From contig JACPIS010000021.1 in assembly GCA_016187925.1 (NCBI GenBank), forward strand, positions 62,001 to 126,000: 64,000 bases of DNA. Direction: 5' to 3'. Position 1 is the first letter of the stretch, and each line of letters opens with the position of its first letter. Of this stretch, positions 18,875 to 30,712 are shown in pieces. The notes under the pieces were generated by a model. It made no database searches. It was not told the origin of the DNA and worked only from the letters and a program-made list of their open reading frames with translations. The stretch comes from Opitutia bacterium (lineage in GTDB: Bacteria; Verrucomicrobiota; Verrucomicrobiia; Opitutales; Opitutaceae). The position numbers were made by a program, and so were the translations under genes.

Positions 18875-20050
18875 ATGAAAAAGCTCATCCTTTCGGTACT
18901 TACGCTGGCCACGTTGACCACCGCCGCGATGGCTGTTTACGCCCCCATTCCCGAGCAGGAACAGGGCAAAGCCCTGAGTTTCCGCCTCGGCGCCTCGGTC
19001 TCGCACGACAGCAACATCTTCGGCGCCGCGACCAACGAGATCGACAGCATGGTCTACAACGTCAGTCCGTCCATCGTCTTCAACAGCTCGGTGAGCGACC
19101 AGACCTTCGTTTCCGCCAGTTACGAGCTGAGCCTCGACCACATGGTCGACCGGCCCGGCAGCAAGGATCTCACCAGCCACAGCTTGAGCGGCCGGGTGGC
19201 GCACTCCTTCAACCAGTCGACCAACATCGACCTGAGCGACAGCTACCTGATCTCGAAAAATCCCCAGTCGCTGCTCGCGGGCGTGCCGCTGAACACCGAC
19301 CAGTCGTTCAAACGCAACGAATTCGACGCCCGCTTCACCACCTCCGCCGGACAGAAGACGGGTGTGACCGTCAAGTACCGCAATGTCGTGTCCAGCTACG
19401 ACAATGACGCCCTGGCCACCAGCCTCGACCGCATGGAGCAGCTGGCCGGCGTGGAGCTTTCCTACGCGCTGCTGCCCGAGACCAAGCTCGTCGGCGAATA
19501 CCGCTACCAGAACATCAACTACGACCAGAACGGCGGCAACAAGGACAAGCAGTCCCATTTCCTCCTCGGCGGCGTCGACTACACCGCCAAGGAAAACCTC
19601 ACCCTCACGGGCCGGGCCGGCTTCGAGAGCCGCAGCCGCGACGCCGAGCGCGACACCACGGTGCCCTACCTCGAGCTCCGCTCGCGTTACGCGTATGCCG
19701 ACGGTTCGTTCCTCGCGGCCGGTTATGCCTACACCTTGGAGGAGCCGTCCGATGTCGTCCGCTTCACCGACACCAAGGTCAATCGTTTCTTCGTGAACGT
19801 GCAGCACCGCCTGACCGGCGCCTTCACCGCTTCCGGCTCGCTCACCTACGAACCCTCGCAGCTGCAGGGCCGCCGCGGCTTCGCCGACATCGACGAGACC
19901 ACCACGCGCTTCGGCCTCGGTCTCAGCTGGGTGCCCGGCAAGAATTGGACGGTCACGGGCACCTACGACGTCGACAACGTGAGTTCCGACGATCCGAACC
20001 GCGATCAGCAACGCAACCGCATCGGCGTCTCGGCCCGCGTGCTCTTCTAA
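18875..20050 (+). CDS. Outer-membrane beta-barrel protein of polysaccharide locus (BBP2-like)
   Basis: 391 residues. A signal peptide (MKKLILSVLTLATLTTAAMA) is followed by repeated amphipathic strands with alternating polar and aromatic residues and a terminal phenylalanine (IGVSARVLF). The opening SFRLGASVSHDSNIF strand is common in putative barrel porins of exopolysaccharide and exosortase loci. It may form the outer-membrane exit for the polymer made by its neighbours. The ATG at 18875 is preferred over 18818 because the signal peptide begins there. The tyrosine kinase gene starts 20 bases downstream. Confidence 0.75.
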   Translation: MKKLILSVLTLATLTTAAMAVYAPIPEQEQGKALSFRLGASVSHDSNIFGAATNEIDSMVYNVSPSIVFNSSVSDQTFVSASYELSLDHMVDRPGSKDLTSHSLSGRVAHSFNQSTNIDLSDSYLISKNPQSLLAGVPLNTDQSFKRNEFDARFTTSAGQKTGVTVKYRNVVSSYDNDALATSLDRMEQLAGVELSYALLPETKLVGEYRYQNINYDQNGGNKDKQSHFLLGGVDYTAKENLTLTGRAGFESRSRDAERDTTVPYLELRSRYAYADGSFLAAGYAYTLEEPSDVVRFTDTKVNRFFVNVQHRLTGAFTASGSLTYEPSQLQGRRGFADIDETTTRFGLGLSWVPGKNWTVTGTYDVDNVSSDDPNRDQQRNRIGVSARVLF

Positions 20051-20070
20051 TCCGGCCCCGCGCCGCGTCC

Positions 20071-22239
20071 ATGGCCTCCCCTCACTCCTCCCCCCAGGAG
20101 AGCGCTACGCTCGGTGATTTTGTCGGCCTGCTGCGCCTCCGCCAGTCGCTCGTCCTGCTCGTGCTCGGCCTCGTGGTGCTCACCACCGCCGGCGTCACCG
20201 CCCTGCTGCCCAAGTGGTATCTCGCCACCGCGAAGATCCGCGTCGAGAAACCCGAGAGCGAGGTGAAGCTCTTCCAGAACCAGAGCAGCGCCTACTACGA
20301 TCCGTATTTCATCCAGGACCAGTTCGAGATCATCCAGTCGGAGAAGATTCTCTACCGCGTCATCGAGAACCTCGGCCTGAACCAGACCCTCGGCAAGCAG
20401 CTCAGCGGCGGCCAGGCGCTGCCCTCGGCGCTCACCTACCGTTACATGATCGACAAGATGCTCCGCGTCGAGTCGCGCCGCTCCACGTCCCTCATCGAGA
20501 TCAACGTCTTCTCCCGCGACCCGAAGCTCGCCGCCGACATGGCCAACGACATCGCGCGCGTCTACTCCGACGACCGCATCAACGTCGCCACCTCCGACCA
20601 GCGCGAGGGCCTCGCCAAGCTCCGCGGCGAACTCGACAAGCAGGAGCTCGTCGTCGTCGCCCAGCGCGATAAGGTCGAGAAACTCCGCAAGGACCTCGAC
20701 ATCTCCGGCGTCGACCTCAACCAGCGCTACTCCGACATGGAGATCGAGACGCTGCGCCAGATGCAGAACTCCCTCATCGCGCTCCGCGTCGACGCCATCG
20801 GCCGCAAGACCCGCTGGGAGCGCTTCCGCGTCATCCCCGTCGTCGAGCGCCGCAACCTCGTCAACTCCGAGCTCATCTCCGACGCCAACATCCAGAACCT
20901 CCTCCAGGCCTTCCTCGTCGCCGACCAGAACGTCACCCGACTCAAGGGCCGCCTCGGCTCGGCGCACCCCGACCTCATCTCCGCCATCGAGGCCCGCGAG
21001 AAGATCCAGGAACAGCTCGATTCCCAGCTCCACGGCTACGAGACCTCGCTCGAGATGGCCTACAAGGAGGCCGACGCTCGCGTCACCGAGCTCGAGCGCC
21101 AGCTCGGCCAGGCCAAGGTCGACCAGATCCTCTCCGCGCGCGACCGCATGCGCCCCTTCGAGGAGGCCGCCTCCAAGCTCGACGACGAGCAGCGCCTGCT
21201 CACCACGCTCAAGCTCACGCTCCGCCAGCGCGAGATCGATTTCCAGGTGCCGAAGAAAACCATCGAGATCCTCAACACCGCCGAGCCCGCCCGCTTCGCC
21301 AGCAAGCCGAACTGGACGCTGAACATGCTCTTCGCGTTCGTCTTTGGCGGCATCCTCGGCGTCGGCGCCGCGGTGCTCGTGGAGTATTTCGACACGTCCT
21401 TCCGCAACGTCACCGACGTGGAGACCAAGCTCAACCTGCCCGTGCTCGGCGTCATCCCGCACGTGCGCGACCCGGCGGCGATCCACGAGCCCGGCTCACC
21501 CGAGGGCGAACCCTTCCGCGTGCTGCAGACCAACCTCAACCTCGCGCTCCGCGCCGGGCAGCCCACGTCGCTCGTCATCTATTCGGCCGGGCCGGGCGAG
21601 GGCAAGTCCACCACGCTCCGCCAGCTCGCGCTCACCATGGCCCTCGCCGGCGAGAAGGTGCTCCTCATCGATTCCGACGTCCGCCGGCCCACGCAGCACA
21701 AGCTCGCCGGCCTGCCGCGCGACCCCGGCCTCACCGACGTGCTGCTCAACAAGCTCGCCTGGACCGACGCCATCAAGCGCGACGCCTCCGGCGCGCTCGA
21801 CTTCCTGCCCGCCGGCGGCTCGCCCGGCGTCACGCTCTCGCTCCTCTACATCAACAAACTCCGCGCGCTGCTCGCCGAGTTCAAGGGCCGCTACGACAAG
21901 GTGCTCTTCGACTCGCCCCCGATCATCGGCGTCAGCGACGCCTCCGTGCTCGCCAGCATCGCCGACGGCACTGTGCTCCTCATCCAGCACCGCCGCAACC
22001 CCGCCAGCATGGTGCAGCGCGCCAAGCAGATCATCGACAGCCTCAAGGCCCCCGTCATCGGCGTCATCCTCAACCAGGTGCCCACCGGCACCGGCGAGGA
22101 CTACGGCTACTACACGAACAATTACTCGTACTACACGCACGAGAACGCCACCGGCGGCCACGAACCCGGAGACAAAAAAACCTCCGGCCAGCGCGCCACC
22201 GAGCGCCTCGACCTGAAGGAAAAACGCGACCGGGGCTGA
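20071..22239 (+). CDS. Polysaccharide co-polymerase fused to BY-type tyrosine kinase (Wzc-like)
   Basis: 722 residues. Two membrane helices (about residues 24-45 and 450-470) flank a long periplasmic coiled-coil domain (Wzz/GNVR type). The cytoplasmic BY-kinase domain has Walker A (AGPGEGKSTT), Walker A' (VLLIDSDVRRP) and Walker B (VLFDSPPIIG). The tail carries the tyrosine cluster expected for autophosphorylation (EDYGYYTNNYSYYTHEN). Such proteins regulate chain length and export of capsular or exopolysaccharide. No separate Wza-type exporter is seen here; the upstream barrel may fill that role. Confidence 0.93.
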   Translation: MASPHSSPQESATLGDFVGLLRLRQSLVLLVLGLVVLTTAGVTALLPKWYLATAKIRVEKPESEVKLFQNQSSAYYDPYFIQDQFEIIQSEKILYRVIENLGLNQTLGKQLSGGQALPSALTYRYMIDKMLRVESRRSTSLIEINVFSRDPKLAADMANDIARVYSDDRINVATSDQREGLAKLRGELDKQELVVVAQRDKVEKLRKDLDISGVDLNQRYSDMEIETLRQMQNSLIALRVDAIGRKTRWERFRVIPVVERRNLVNSELISDANIQNLLQAFLVADQNVTRLKGRLGSAHPDLISAIEAREKIQEQLDSQLHGYETSLEMAYKEADARVTELERQLGQAKVDQILSARDRMRPFEEAASKLDDEQRLLTTLKLTLRQREIDFQVPKKTIEILNTAEPARFASKPNWTLNMLFAFVFGGILGVGAAVLVEYFDTSFRNVTDVETKLNLPVLGVIPHVRDPAAIHEPGSPEGEPFRVLQTNLNLALRAGQPTSLVIYSAGPGEGKSTTLRQLALTMALAGEKVLLIDSDVRRPTQHKLAGLPRDPGLTDVLLNKLAWTDAIKRDASGALDFLPAGGSPGVTLSLLYINKLRALLAEFKGRYDKVLFDSPPIIGVSDASVLASIADGTVLLIQHRRNPASMVQRAKQIIDSLKAPVIGVILNQVPTGTGEDYGYYTNNYSYYTHENATGGHEPGDKKTSGQRATERLDLKEKRDRG

Positions 22240-22312
22240 GGCGCGCGGCCCATCATTCTGTTAGGAACCAAGAGGTCTTCGGCTCAGCCTGACACCTTGG
22301 TAGCGAATGGGA

Positions 22313-23167
22313 TTATTGTAGGAACAGGTCGCGCACCGAGACGAATGGGCTACCGGTTTCTGCGGCTCTTCTCACTTTCGCATCCATGACATCACCGAAG
22401 TGCCGCCGCAGGCGCAGCATCTCGGAGAGATCAAAGCCGTCCATGCACACCATTCGCTTGCCACGTCCGAAAGCCTCCAGGCCGTCAGGAGTGAAGCCGC
22501 TGTTGCTCACAAAAAGCCCGCGGGACCAGTTGGCCTTCTGCCCCAGTTTGCCTTCAAAGGTGTGCAAATCGACTGCGCCCGTAGGAGCATTCTGCCATTT
22601 GGCTTCCAAGAGGTAGGTTTCGTTGTGCAGAACAAAGCTGCCGTCAATTTGCTCCCCGGTGAGCCGAAATGAGGTTCGAGCCGAAAGATGATAGGCATCG
22701 AACAGTTCGCGCAGGAACCGTTCAAACTCGTATCCCCGTTGCTGTGCATTCGCTGCCGACACTTCGAGTAGGCGAGAAATGAGCTTTTGCGACACGGCGG
22801 AATCGAGCAAATTGAGATTTTCCTTCTGCTGCGGCACAGTCACGCTACCGCCGAACCTCGCAAGGATTTCCCGCATCAACGTTCGCGAGGAATCGGGTAT
22901 CGGTCCGCTGGCATAGAGACTCCAACCCTCGAGCAGGCCGGAGAGCAACGCACGGAGCTGGGCGTCGGTAGCTTTTTGCCAAAACGCCCGCATACGATTG
23001 GCCTTCGACCCTGAACCACAATTGAACTGCGGATCGAAGATCTCTACGCCGACAACCTCGTGAAAGAATTCATCGAACGTGCGGTTTGAAAATTCGAGCA
23101 CGTAGCCGCTGCTCATCCCGAGCTCTCGTTCGAGCTTTTGCTTTTCAAGGTGCGTGAGGCCGCTCAT
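22313..23167 (-). CDS. Defence-like nuclease: AbiJ-type N-terminal domain plus Mrr-like endonuclease
   Basis: 284 residues. The N-terminal ~95 residues (LEKQKLERELGMSSGYVLEFSNRTF, later GSGSKANRMRAFW) match a domain I associate with abortive-infection proteins of the AbiJ N-terminal group. The C-terminal half is a PD-(D/E)xK-type nuclease: GYEFERFLRELFDAY, the acidic residue in EQIDGSF, and the LEAKW catalytic motif near residue 190, then GLFVSNSGFT as in Mrr/McrBC-type proteins. No methyltransferase or partner gene adjoins it. GC content is visibly lower than in the neighbours, suggesting transfer. It interrupts the spacing between the polysaccharide genes and valS. Confidence 0.7.
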   Translation of the reverse strand: MSGLTHLEKQKLERELGMSSGYVLEFSNRTFDEFFHEVVGVEIFDPQFNCGSGSKANRMRAFWQKATDAQLRALLSGLLEGWSLYASGPIPDSSRTLMREILARFGGSVTVPQQKENLNLLDSAVSQKLISRLLEVSAANAQQRGYEFERFLRELFDAYHLSARTSFRLTGEQIDGSFVLHNETYLLEAKWQNAPTGAVDLHTFEGKLGQKANWSRGLFVSNSGFTPDGLEAFGRGKRMVCMDGFDLSEMLRLRRHFGDVMDAKVRRAAETGSPFVSVRDLFLQ

Positions 23168-23805
23168 TTTCTCCGTGCTTTGGTCACGAGGTGGTGCTCA
23201 GTGGAATCACGTCGCTGAAATGACGGGAAATTGTTCCGAGCTTTGCGCTTCCGGTGCGAAACCCGAAACAAAGCTTCCGACAAGATTGTTCGGGCGTTGC
23301 AGGCTTTGCGGTAGACTGCCCGTGGGCGTAGTGTAGCAAAAATCGGCACCGGACGTCAGTGAAAGGCGTCGCGTGGCCTCGTCCTGGTTGATCGGCTTGT
23401 GCTTGTTGAAGTCGGACTCGAAGGGGAACATTGGAGTCTTCTTTTGCTTGAAATAATCGTTGGGATGTTCCGCAGGCAACATCCGACTCACCAGACGGCA
23501 ATAGTGAACCCTCGACACAGGGTCCCAACGGACGAGGGTCTACGGCTTGACTCCTGACTGAGAAACGCGACCGCCTTCGCGCCTTTGCGTGAACTTTCCA
23601 ACACCCGGATATCGGGCTGAATCACGGGTTTCACGGAGCGCGGCATTTATCCAGCCGGGTTCATCCGGGCAATCCGTGGTCAAGAACCCCGCCGGAGCCG
23701 GGTTTGGCCCCTCTGGGCGAGGACGGCAAGGCAGCCTGCGATGCTGGAACCGTGCTTGTCAGGGGCGGGGGAGGGGCTTTCACTGGCCGGCTCCCAATTT
23801 CCATC
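23168..23805. other. Lower-GC intergenic region without a confident gene
   Basis: 638 bases upstream of valS. Several short overlapping reading frames exist on the minus strand; the longest, 23207-23518, encodes 103 residues (includes MFPFESDFNKHKPINQDEATR) with no recognised domain. The composition matches the adjacent nuclease gene, so 23168-23530 is probably part of the same acquired segment or a decayed gene. From about 23590 the GC content rises again and the valS leader begins. Confidence 0.4.
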
Positions 23806-26586
<2,781 letters not shown>

Positions 26587-26638
26587 GCGAACGCCGCGCT
26601 GCGTCGTGCAGTGAGTGCGGTGCCGCGATCCGAATAGG

Positions 26639-26765
26639 TGGGAGGGGCTTTATGCCCCGACTGCCCTGGAGCCGCGGTGCCCCCGCCGCGGCCGCGGTCT
26701 CCTGTCGCGCCGAGGGCGGCGCATCCCCTCCTGATGTCTCGTCGGGGCATAAAGCCTCTCCCACA
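26639..26765. repeat. Intergenic element with 23-base inverted repeats (GGGGCTTTATGCCCCGAC type)
   Basis: Left arm 26639-26661 and right arm 26741-26763 match at all but one position (TGGGAGGGGCTTTATGCCCC... versus the reverse complement with GAGGC). They enclose 79 GC-rich bases that are themselves rich in small palindromes. It occupies most of the 344-base gap between valS and the cytochrome P460 gene, which otherwise holds only the P460 leader. Confidence 0.8.
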
Positions 26766-26930
26766 TTTTCGCGGACGCTCATCCGGGATTGGTTCGCATG
26801 GGCTGGAGCAGCCTATCGCAGCGGTGCATGGGGACCGCCTCACAGCGTGGCCTGGCATCTTGGCGGCACTGTGGGCGGTGTTGGTCGCCGGACTTTTGAC
26901 AGGGCGCAGGGAATTACGCGAAGTCAGCGC

Positions 26931-27431
26931 ATGCAAAAACGAATTCTGATCGGCTTGATCGCGCTCGGGTTGGCGGTGTTTGCGTGGGCGGAGGGCGCCG
27001 CGAAGACTTCGCTCGTGCCGTATCCCGAGGGGTTTCGCGCATGGCGCCACGTGGGCAGCGTCATGAATCAGCCCAACGAGAAAAACAAGGCGACCGCGCC
27101 GCACGGCATGATCCACCACATCTACGCCAACGAGAAGGCGCTGGAGGGGCTCCGCACCGGCACCTATCCCGAGGGCGCGGTATTCGTCGCCGAGTGGTTC
27201 GTGCTGAAGCAGAAATACGCCGGCGGCTTCGACGAGGGAGCGCACAACCGCACCGACGTGATGGTGAAGGATGCGCGCTTCGCCGCCACGGGTGGCTGGG
27301 GCTTCGACCAGTTCGCGCAGGACAGCAAGACGGTGCGCAACATCGGGCCGGCCGCCGCGCCGAAAGCGTGCTTCCAGTGCCACACGAAGGTGGAGGCGCA
27401 CAGCTACGTGTTTAGCGCGTTGCGTCCGTAA
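26931..27431 (+). CDS. Cytochrome P460 family protein
   Basis: 166 residues with a signal peptide (MQKRILIGLIALGLAVFAWA) and a C-terminal haem-binding motif CFQCH. The middle, FRAWRHVGSVMN, MIHHIYANEKAL, GTYPEGAVFVAEWF and GGWGFDQFAQDSK, is characteristic of the P460 fold. These are periplasmic c-type haem proteins; some oxidise hydroxylamine. The lysine cross-link residue of true P460 cannot be confirmed, so it may be a cytochrome c'-beta-like member. The gene stands alone, with the next gene on the same strand 22 bases downstream. Confidence 0.88.
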   Translation: MQKRILIGLIALGLAVFAWAEGAAKTSLVPYPEGFRAWRHVGSVMNQPNEKNKATAPHGMIHHIYANEKALEGLRTGTYPEGAVFVAEWFVLKQKYAGGFDEGAHNRTDVMVKDARFAATGGWGFDQFAQDSKTVRNIGPAAAPKACFQCHTKVEAHSYVFSALRP

Positions 27432-27453
27432 GGCTCCTGGCTAGCAGTGGAGC

Positions 27454-28518
27454 ATGAAGCGACTCCACGTTCTGTTCGCACTGCTGCTGGCCCCGTTTGC
27501 TTTCGCGGCGGATTATCCCGCGCCGGTCGAGGGCGACTTTGTCCTCAGGGATTTCAAGTTCCGCTCGGGCGAAAGCCTGTCCGAGCTGCGCATCCACTAC
27601 CGCACGGTCGGCACGCCGCGGCGTGATGCCGCCGGCGTCGTGCGCAATGCCGTGCTCATCACCCACGGCACCACGGGCAGCGGCGCGCAGTTCATCCGGC
27701 CGGAGTTTGCCGGCGAGCTGTTCGGACCCCGCCAGCCGCTGGACGCGGCGAAGTATTTCATCGTGCTGCCCGACGGCATCGGCCACGGCAAATCGGGCAA
27801 GCCCAGCGACGGCTTGCATGCGCGGTTCCCGCATTACGGCTATCGCGACATGATCGAGGCGCAGCGCCGGCTGCTGGTCGACGGCCTCGGCGTCGGACAC
27901 CTGCGGCTGGTCATGGGTACATCGATGGGCGGCATGCACACCTGGCTGTGGGGGCAGGTTTATCCCGACATGATGGACGCGTTGCTGCCGCTGGCCTCGC
28001 TGCCGGTGCAGATCGCCGGCCGCAACCGCGCCTGGCGCCGGCTCGCGATCGACGCCATCCGCCACGACCCCGAGTGGCAGGGCGGGGAATACAAGGTGCA
28101 GCCGCAGTCGTTGCGCACGGGTGCGGAGATGTTGTTTTTGATGAGCAGCAACCCCGTCCTTCGGCAGGCCGCGCTGCCGACGCTGGCGCAGACCGACGCG
28201 GCGCTCGATGCGTTCGTGGCGAACTATTTCAAGACCGGCGACGCCAACGACTACCTTTACGCCCTGGAGGCCTCGGCGGACTACGACCCGAATCCGGGCT
28301 TGGAGAAAATCACCGCGCCGCTGCTGGCCATCAACACGGCCGACGATCTCATCAATCCGCCCGAGCTCGGCATCCTCGAGCGCGAGATCAAGCGTGTGGC
28401 GCGCGGCCGGGCGATCGTCATCCCGCTCAGCGCCAAGACCGCCGGCCACGGCAGCCACACCCTGGCGGCCCTGTGGAAGGACGAGTTGGTGAAGCTACTC
28501 GCCGAGTCGGAGCGCTGA
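27454..28518 (+). CDS. Secreted MetX-like alpha/beta hydrolase
   Basis: 354 residues. A signal peptide ([18 protein letters not shown]) precedes an alpha/beta fold close to homoserine O-acetyltransferase: [34 protein letters not shown], the nucleophile elbow [10 protein letters not shown], then an aspartate strand ([15 protein letters not shown]) and a final histidine (TAGHGSHT). True MetX is cytoplasmic and lacks a signal peptide, so this exported version more likely acts as an esterase or acyltransferase on another substrate. It follows cytochrome P460 by 22 bases. Confidence 0.82.
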   Translation: MKRLHVLFALLLAPFAFAADYPAPVEGDFVLRDFKFRSGESLSELRIHYRTVGTPRRDAAGVVRNAVLITHGTTGSGAQFIRPEFAGELFGPRQPLDAAKYFIVLPDGIGHGKSGKPSDGLHARFPHYGYRDMIEAQRRLLVDGLGVGHLRLVMGTSMGGMHTWLWGQVYPDMMDALLPLASLPVQIAGRNRAWRRLAIDAIRHDPEWQGGEYKVQPQSLRTGAEMLFLMSSNPVLRQAALPTLAQTDAALDAFVANYFKTGDANDYLYALEASADYDPNPGLEKITAPLLAINTADDLINPPELGILEREIKRVARGRAIVIPLSAKTAGHGSHTLAALWKDELVKLLAESER

Positions 28519-28573
28519 TCGCACCTCGGCGCTTGCCTGCGAGAGCGACTTCCCTCTACTTACTCGGTTTTAC

Positions 28574-29590
28574 ATGAAGAAAGCTCTGATCACCGGCATC
28601 ACCGGACAGGATGGTTCCTATTTGGCCGAACTGCTGCTCGCCAAGGGATATGAAGTGCACGGCGTCATCCGGCGCGCCTCGACGTTCAACACGAGCCGGA
28701 TCGATCACCTTTACTGCGACCCGCACGTCAACGGCGTAAAACTTTTTCTCCACTACGGCGACCTCGCCGATGCCGTGCAGATGGTGAAGCTCCTCTACGA
28801 GCTCCAGCCCGACGAAATCTACAATCTCGGCGCGCAGTCGCACGTGCGCGTGTCGTTCGATATTCCGGAGTACACCGGCGATGTCGACGGACTCGGTGCC
28901 GTGCGCATTCTCGAAGCCATCCGCGAGGCCGGGCTGGTGAAGAAAACCCGCTTCTACCAGGCGTCCTCCTCGGAGATGTTCGGCAAGGTGCAGGAGGTGC
29001 CCCAGACGGAGAAGACGCCGTTCTGGCCGCGCTCGCCCTATGGTTGCGCCAAGATGTACGCGTATTGGCTGACGGTGAACTACCGCGAGAGCTACAATCT
29101 GCACGCGTCGAACGGCATTCTCTTCAACCACGAGAGCCCGCGCCGCGGCGAGACGTTCGTCACCCGCAAGATCACCCGCGCCGCCACGCGCATCAAGCTC
29201 GGACTCCAGGATGCGCTCTACATGGGCAACCTCGACGCCCAGCGCGACTGGGGTTACGCCAAGGAATACGTGGAGATGATGTGGGTGATGCTCCAGCAGG
29301 GCAAACCCGACGACTACGTCGTGGCCACCAACGAGACGCACACCGTGCGGGAGTTTATTCAGGAGACGTTCGGACTGCTCGGGCTCGACTGGCAGAAATA
29401 CGTCAAGCACGACGCCCGCTACGAGCGCCCCGCCGAGGTCGACTTGCTGATCGGCGATCCCGCCAAGGCCAAGAAGCAGCTCGGCTGGGAGCCCAAGGTG
29501 AAGTTCAAGGAACTCGTGAAGATCATGGTCGATGCCGATCTGGATCTGGCCAAGCGCGAGGCCCAGATCGCGAAGCTGCCCAAACCCTGA
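28574..29590 (+). CDS. gmd: GDP-mannose 4,6-dehydratase
   Basis: 338 residues. First step of GDP-L-fucose synthesis. The NAD(P)-binding motif is [16 protein letters not shown] at the N-terminus. [14 protein letters not shown], the active-site SSSEMFG and [10 protein letters not shown] (YxxxK), and [17 protein letters not shown] are all conserved GMD blocks. The product is the substrate of the next gene, fcl, which begins 19 bases downstream. Together they supply fucose for surface glycans. Confidence 0.97.
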   Translation: MKKALITGITGQDGSYLAELLLAKGYEVHGVIRRASTFNTSRIDHLYCDPHVNGVKLFLHYGDLADAVQMVKLLYELQPDEIYNLGAQSHVRVSFDIPEYTGDVDGLGAVRILEAIREAGLVKKTRFYQASSSEMFGKVQEVPQTEKTPFWPRSPYGCAKMYAYWLTVNYRESYNLHASNGILFNHESPRRGETFVTRKITRAATRIKLGLQDALYMGNLDAQRDWGYAKEYVEMMWVMLQQGKPDDYVVATNETHTVREFIQETFGLLGLDWQKYVKHDARYERPAEVDLLIGDPAKAKKQLGWEPKVKFKELVKIMVDADLDLAKREAQIAKLPKP

Positions 29591-29609
29591 GCCCGGTCGG
29601 TTTCGGCGC

Positions 29610-30548
29610 ATGAAACTCTTCATCGCAGGTCACAACGGCATGGTCGGCGCCGCACTGGTGCGGCGTTTCTCGCGCGAGCCCGGCGTCAGCCTCCTGCTGC
29701 GCTCCCGCCGCGAAGGACTCGACCTGACCAATCAGGCTGCGGTCGAAGCGTTCTACGCCGCCGAGAAGCCCGAGGTGGCCATCATCGCGGCCGCCCGGGT
29801 CGGCGGCATCCACGCCAACAGCACCTACCCGGCGGAGTTTCTCTTCGACAACCTCGCCATCGCGGCCAACTGCATCCACGGCGCGTACCAGGCGGGCGTG
29901 AAGCGCGTCCTTTTCCTCGGCAGCACCTGCATTTATCCGAAGCACGCCCCGCAGCCGATGCCGGAAGACTGCCTGCTGACCGGGTCGCTCGAGCCGACCA
30001 ACGAGGCCTACGCCATCGCCAAGATCACCGGCCTCAAGCTCGCGCAGTTCTACCGGCGGCAATACGGCGTGCTCTACCATTCGGCGATGCCGACCAACCT
30101 CTACGGTCCGGCCGACAACTACCACCTGCAGAATTCCCACGTGCTGCCCGCGCTCATCCGGAAGTTTCACGAGGCGAAGGAAGCGGGCCGCCCCGAAGTC
30201 GTGGCCTGGGGCACGGGGACGCCGAAGCGCGAGTTCCTGCATGTCGACGATCTGGCCGACGCCTGCGCCTTCCTGCTCCGGCAGGAGAATCCGCCCGATT
30301 GGCTCAACGTCGGCACCGGCACGGATGTCACCATCCGGGAGCTGACGGAAATCGTCGCGTCGGTCGTGGGTTTTCAAGGCCGCATCACGTGGGACAGCTC
30401 CAAGCCCGATGGGACTCCGCGCAAGCTCGTGGATGTTTCGAAGCTGACGGCGTTGGGCTGGAAGGCCCGCATCGGTGTGCGCGAGGGCATCGAGCTGACG
30501 TATCGGAGTTACCTGGCCGAGAAAGCCGCCGGCACGTTGCGAACCTGA
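29610..30548 (+). CDS. fcl: GDP-L-fucose synthase
   Basis: 312 residues. Epimerase/reductase converting GDP-4-keto-6-deoxymannose to GDP-L-fucose. It has [13 protein letters not shown] (nucleotide binding), [17 protein letters not shown], the catalytic [18 protein letters not shown] and YAIAKITG (YxxxK), and [24 protein letters not shown]. The ATG at 29610 opens the first beta strand. It forms a two-gene unit with gmd. Confidence 0.97.
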   Translation: MKLFIAGHNGMVGAALVRRFSREPGVSLLLRSRREGLDLTNQAAVEAFYAAEKPEVAIIAAARVGGIHANSTYPAEFLFDNLAIAANCIHGAYQAGVKRVLFLGSTCIYPKHAPQPMPEDCLLTGSLEPTNEAYAIAKITGLKLAQFYRRQYGVLYHSAMPTNLYGPADNYHLQNSHVLPALIRKFHEAKEAGRPEVVAWGTGTPKREFLHVDDLADACAFLLRQENPPDWLNVGTGTDVTIRELTEIVASVVGFQGRITWDSSKPDGTPRKLVDVSKLTALGWKARIGVREGIELTYRSYLAEKAAGTLRT

Positions 30549-30712
30549 GCCGGAATCCGGCAATGGCGGGTGGCGCGCGTCCGACCGCCTGAGTGCGCCG
30601 CAATGTTCCAGTCTCTGCGCGGAAGCGCCGATTCCCGCATTGTTCCGGCTGGGCGCACGGCGCGTTTCCGGCCTCAAGGCCGGACCCGACTGTGACGATG
30701 TCAGGCAGATAC

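Noticed and set aside
23207-23518. 103-residue frame on the minus strand upstream of the nuclease gene
   Set aside because: No domain, overlapping alternative frames, and no clear start; kept only as part of the non-coding region.
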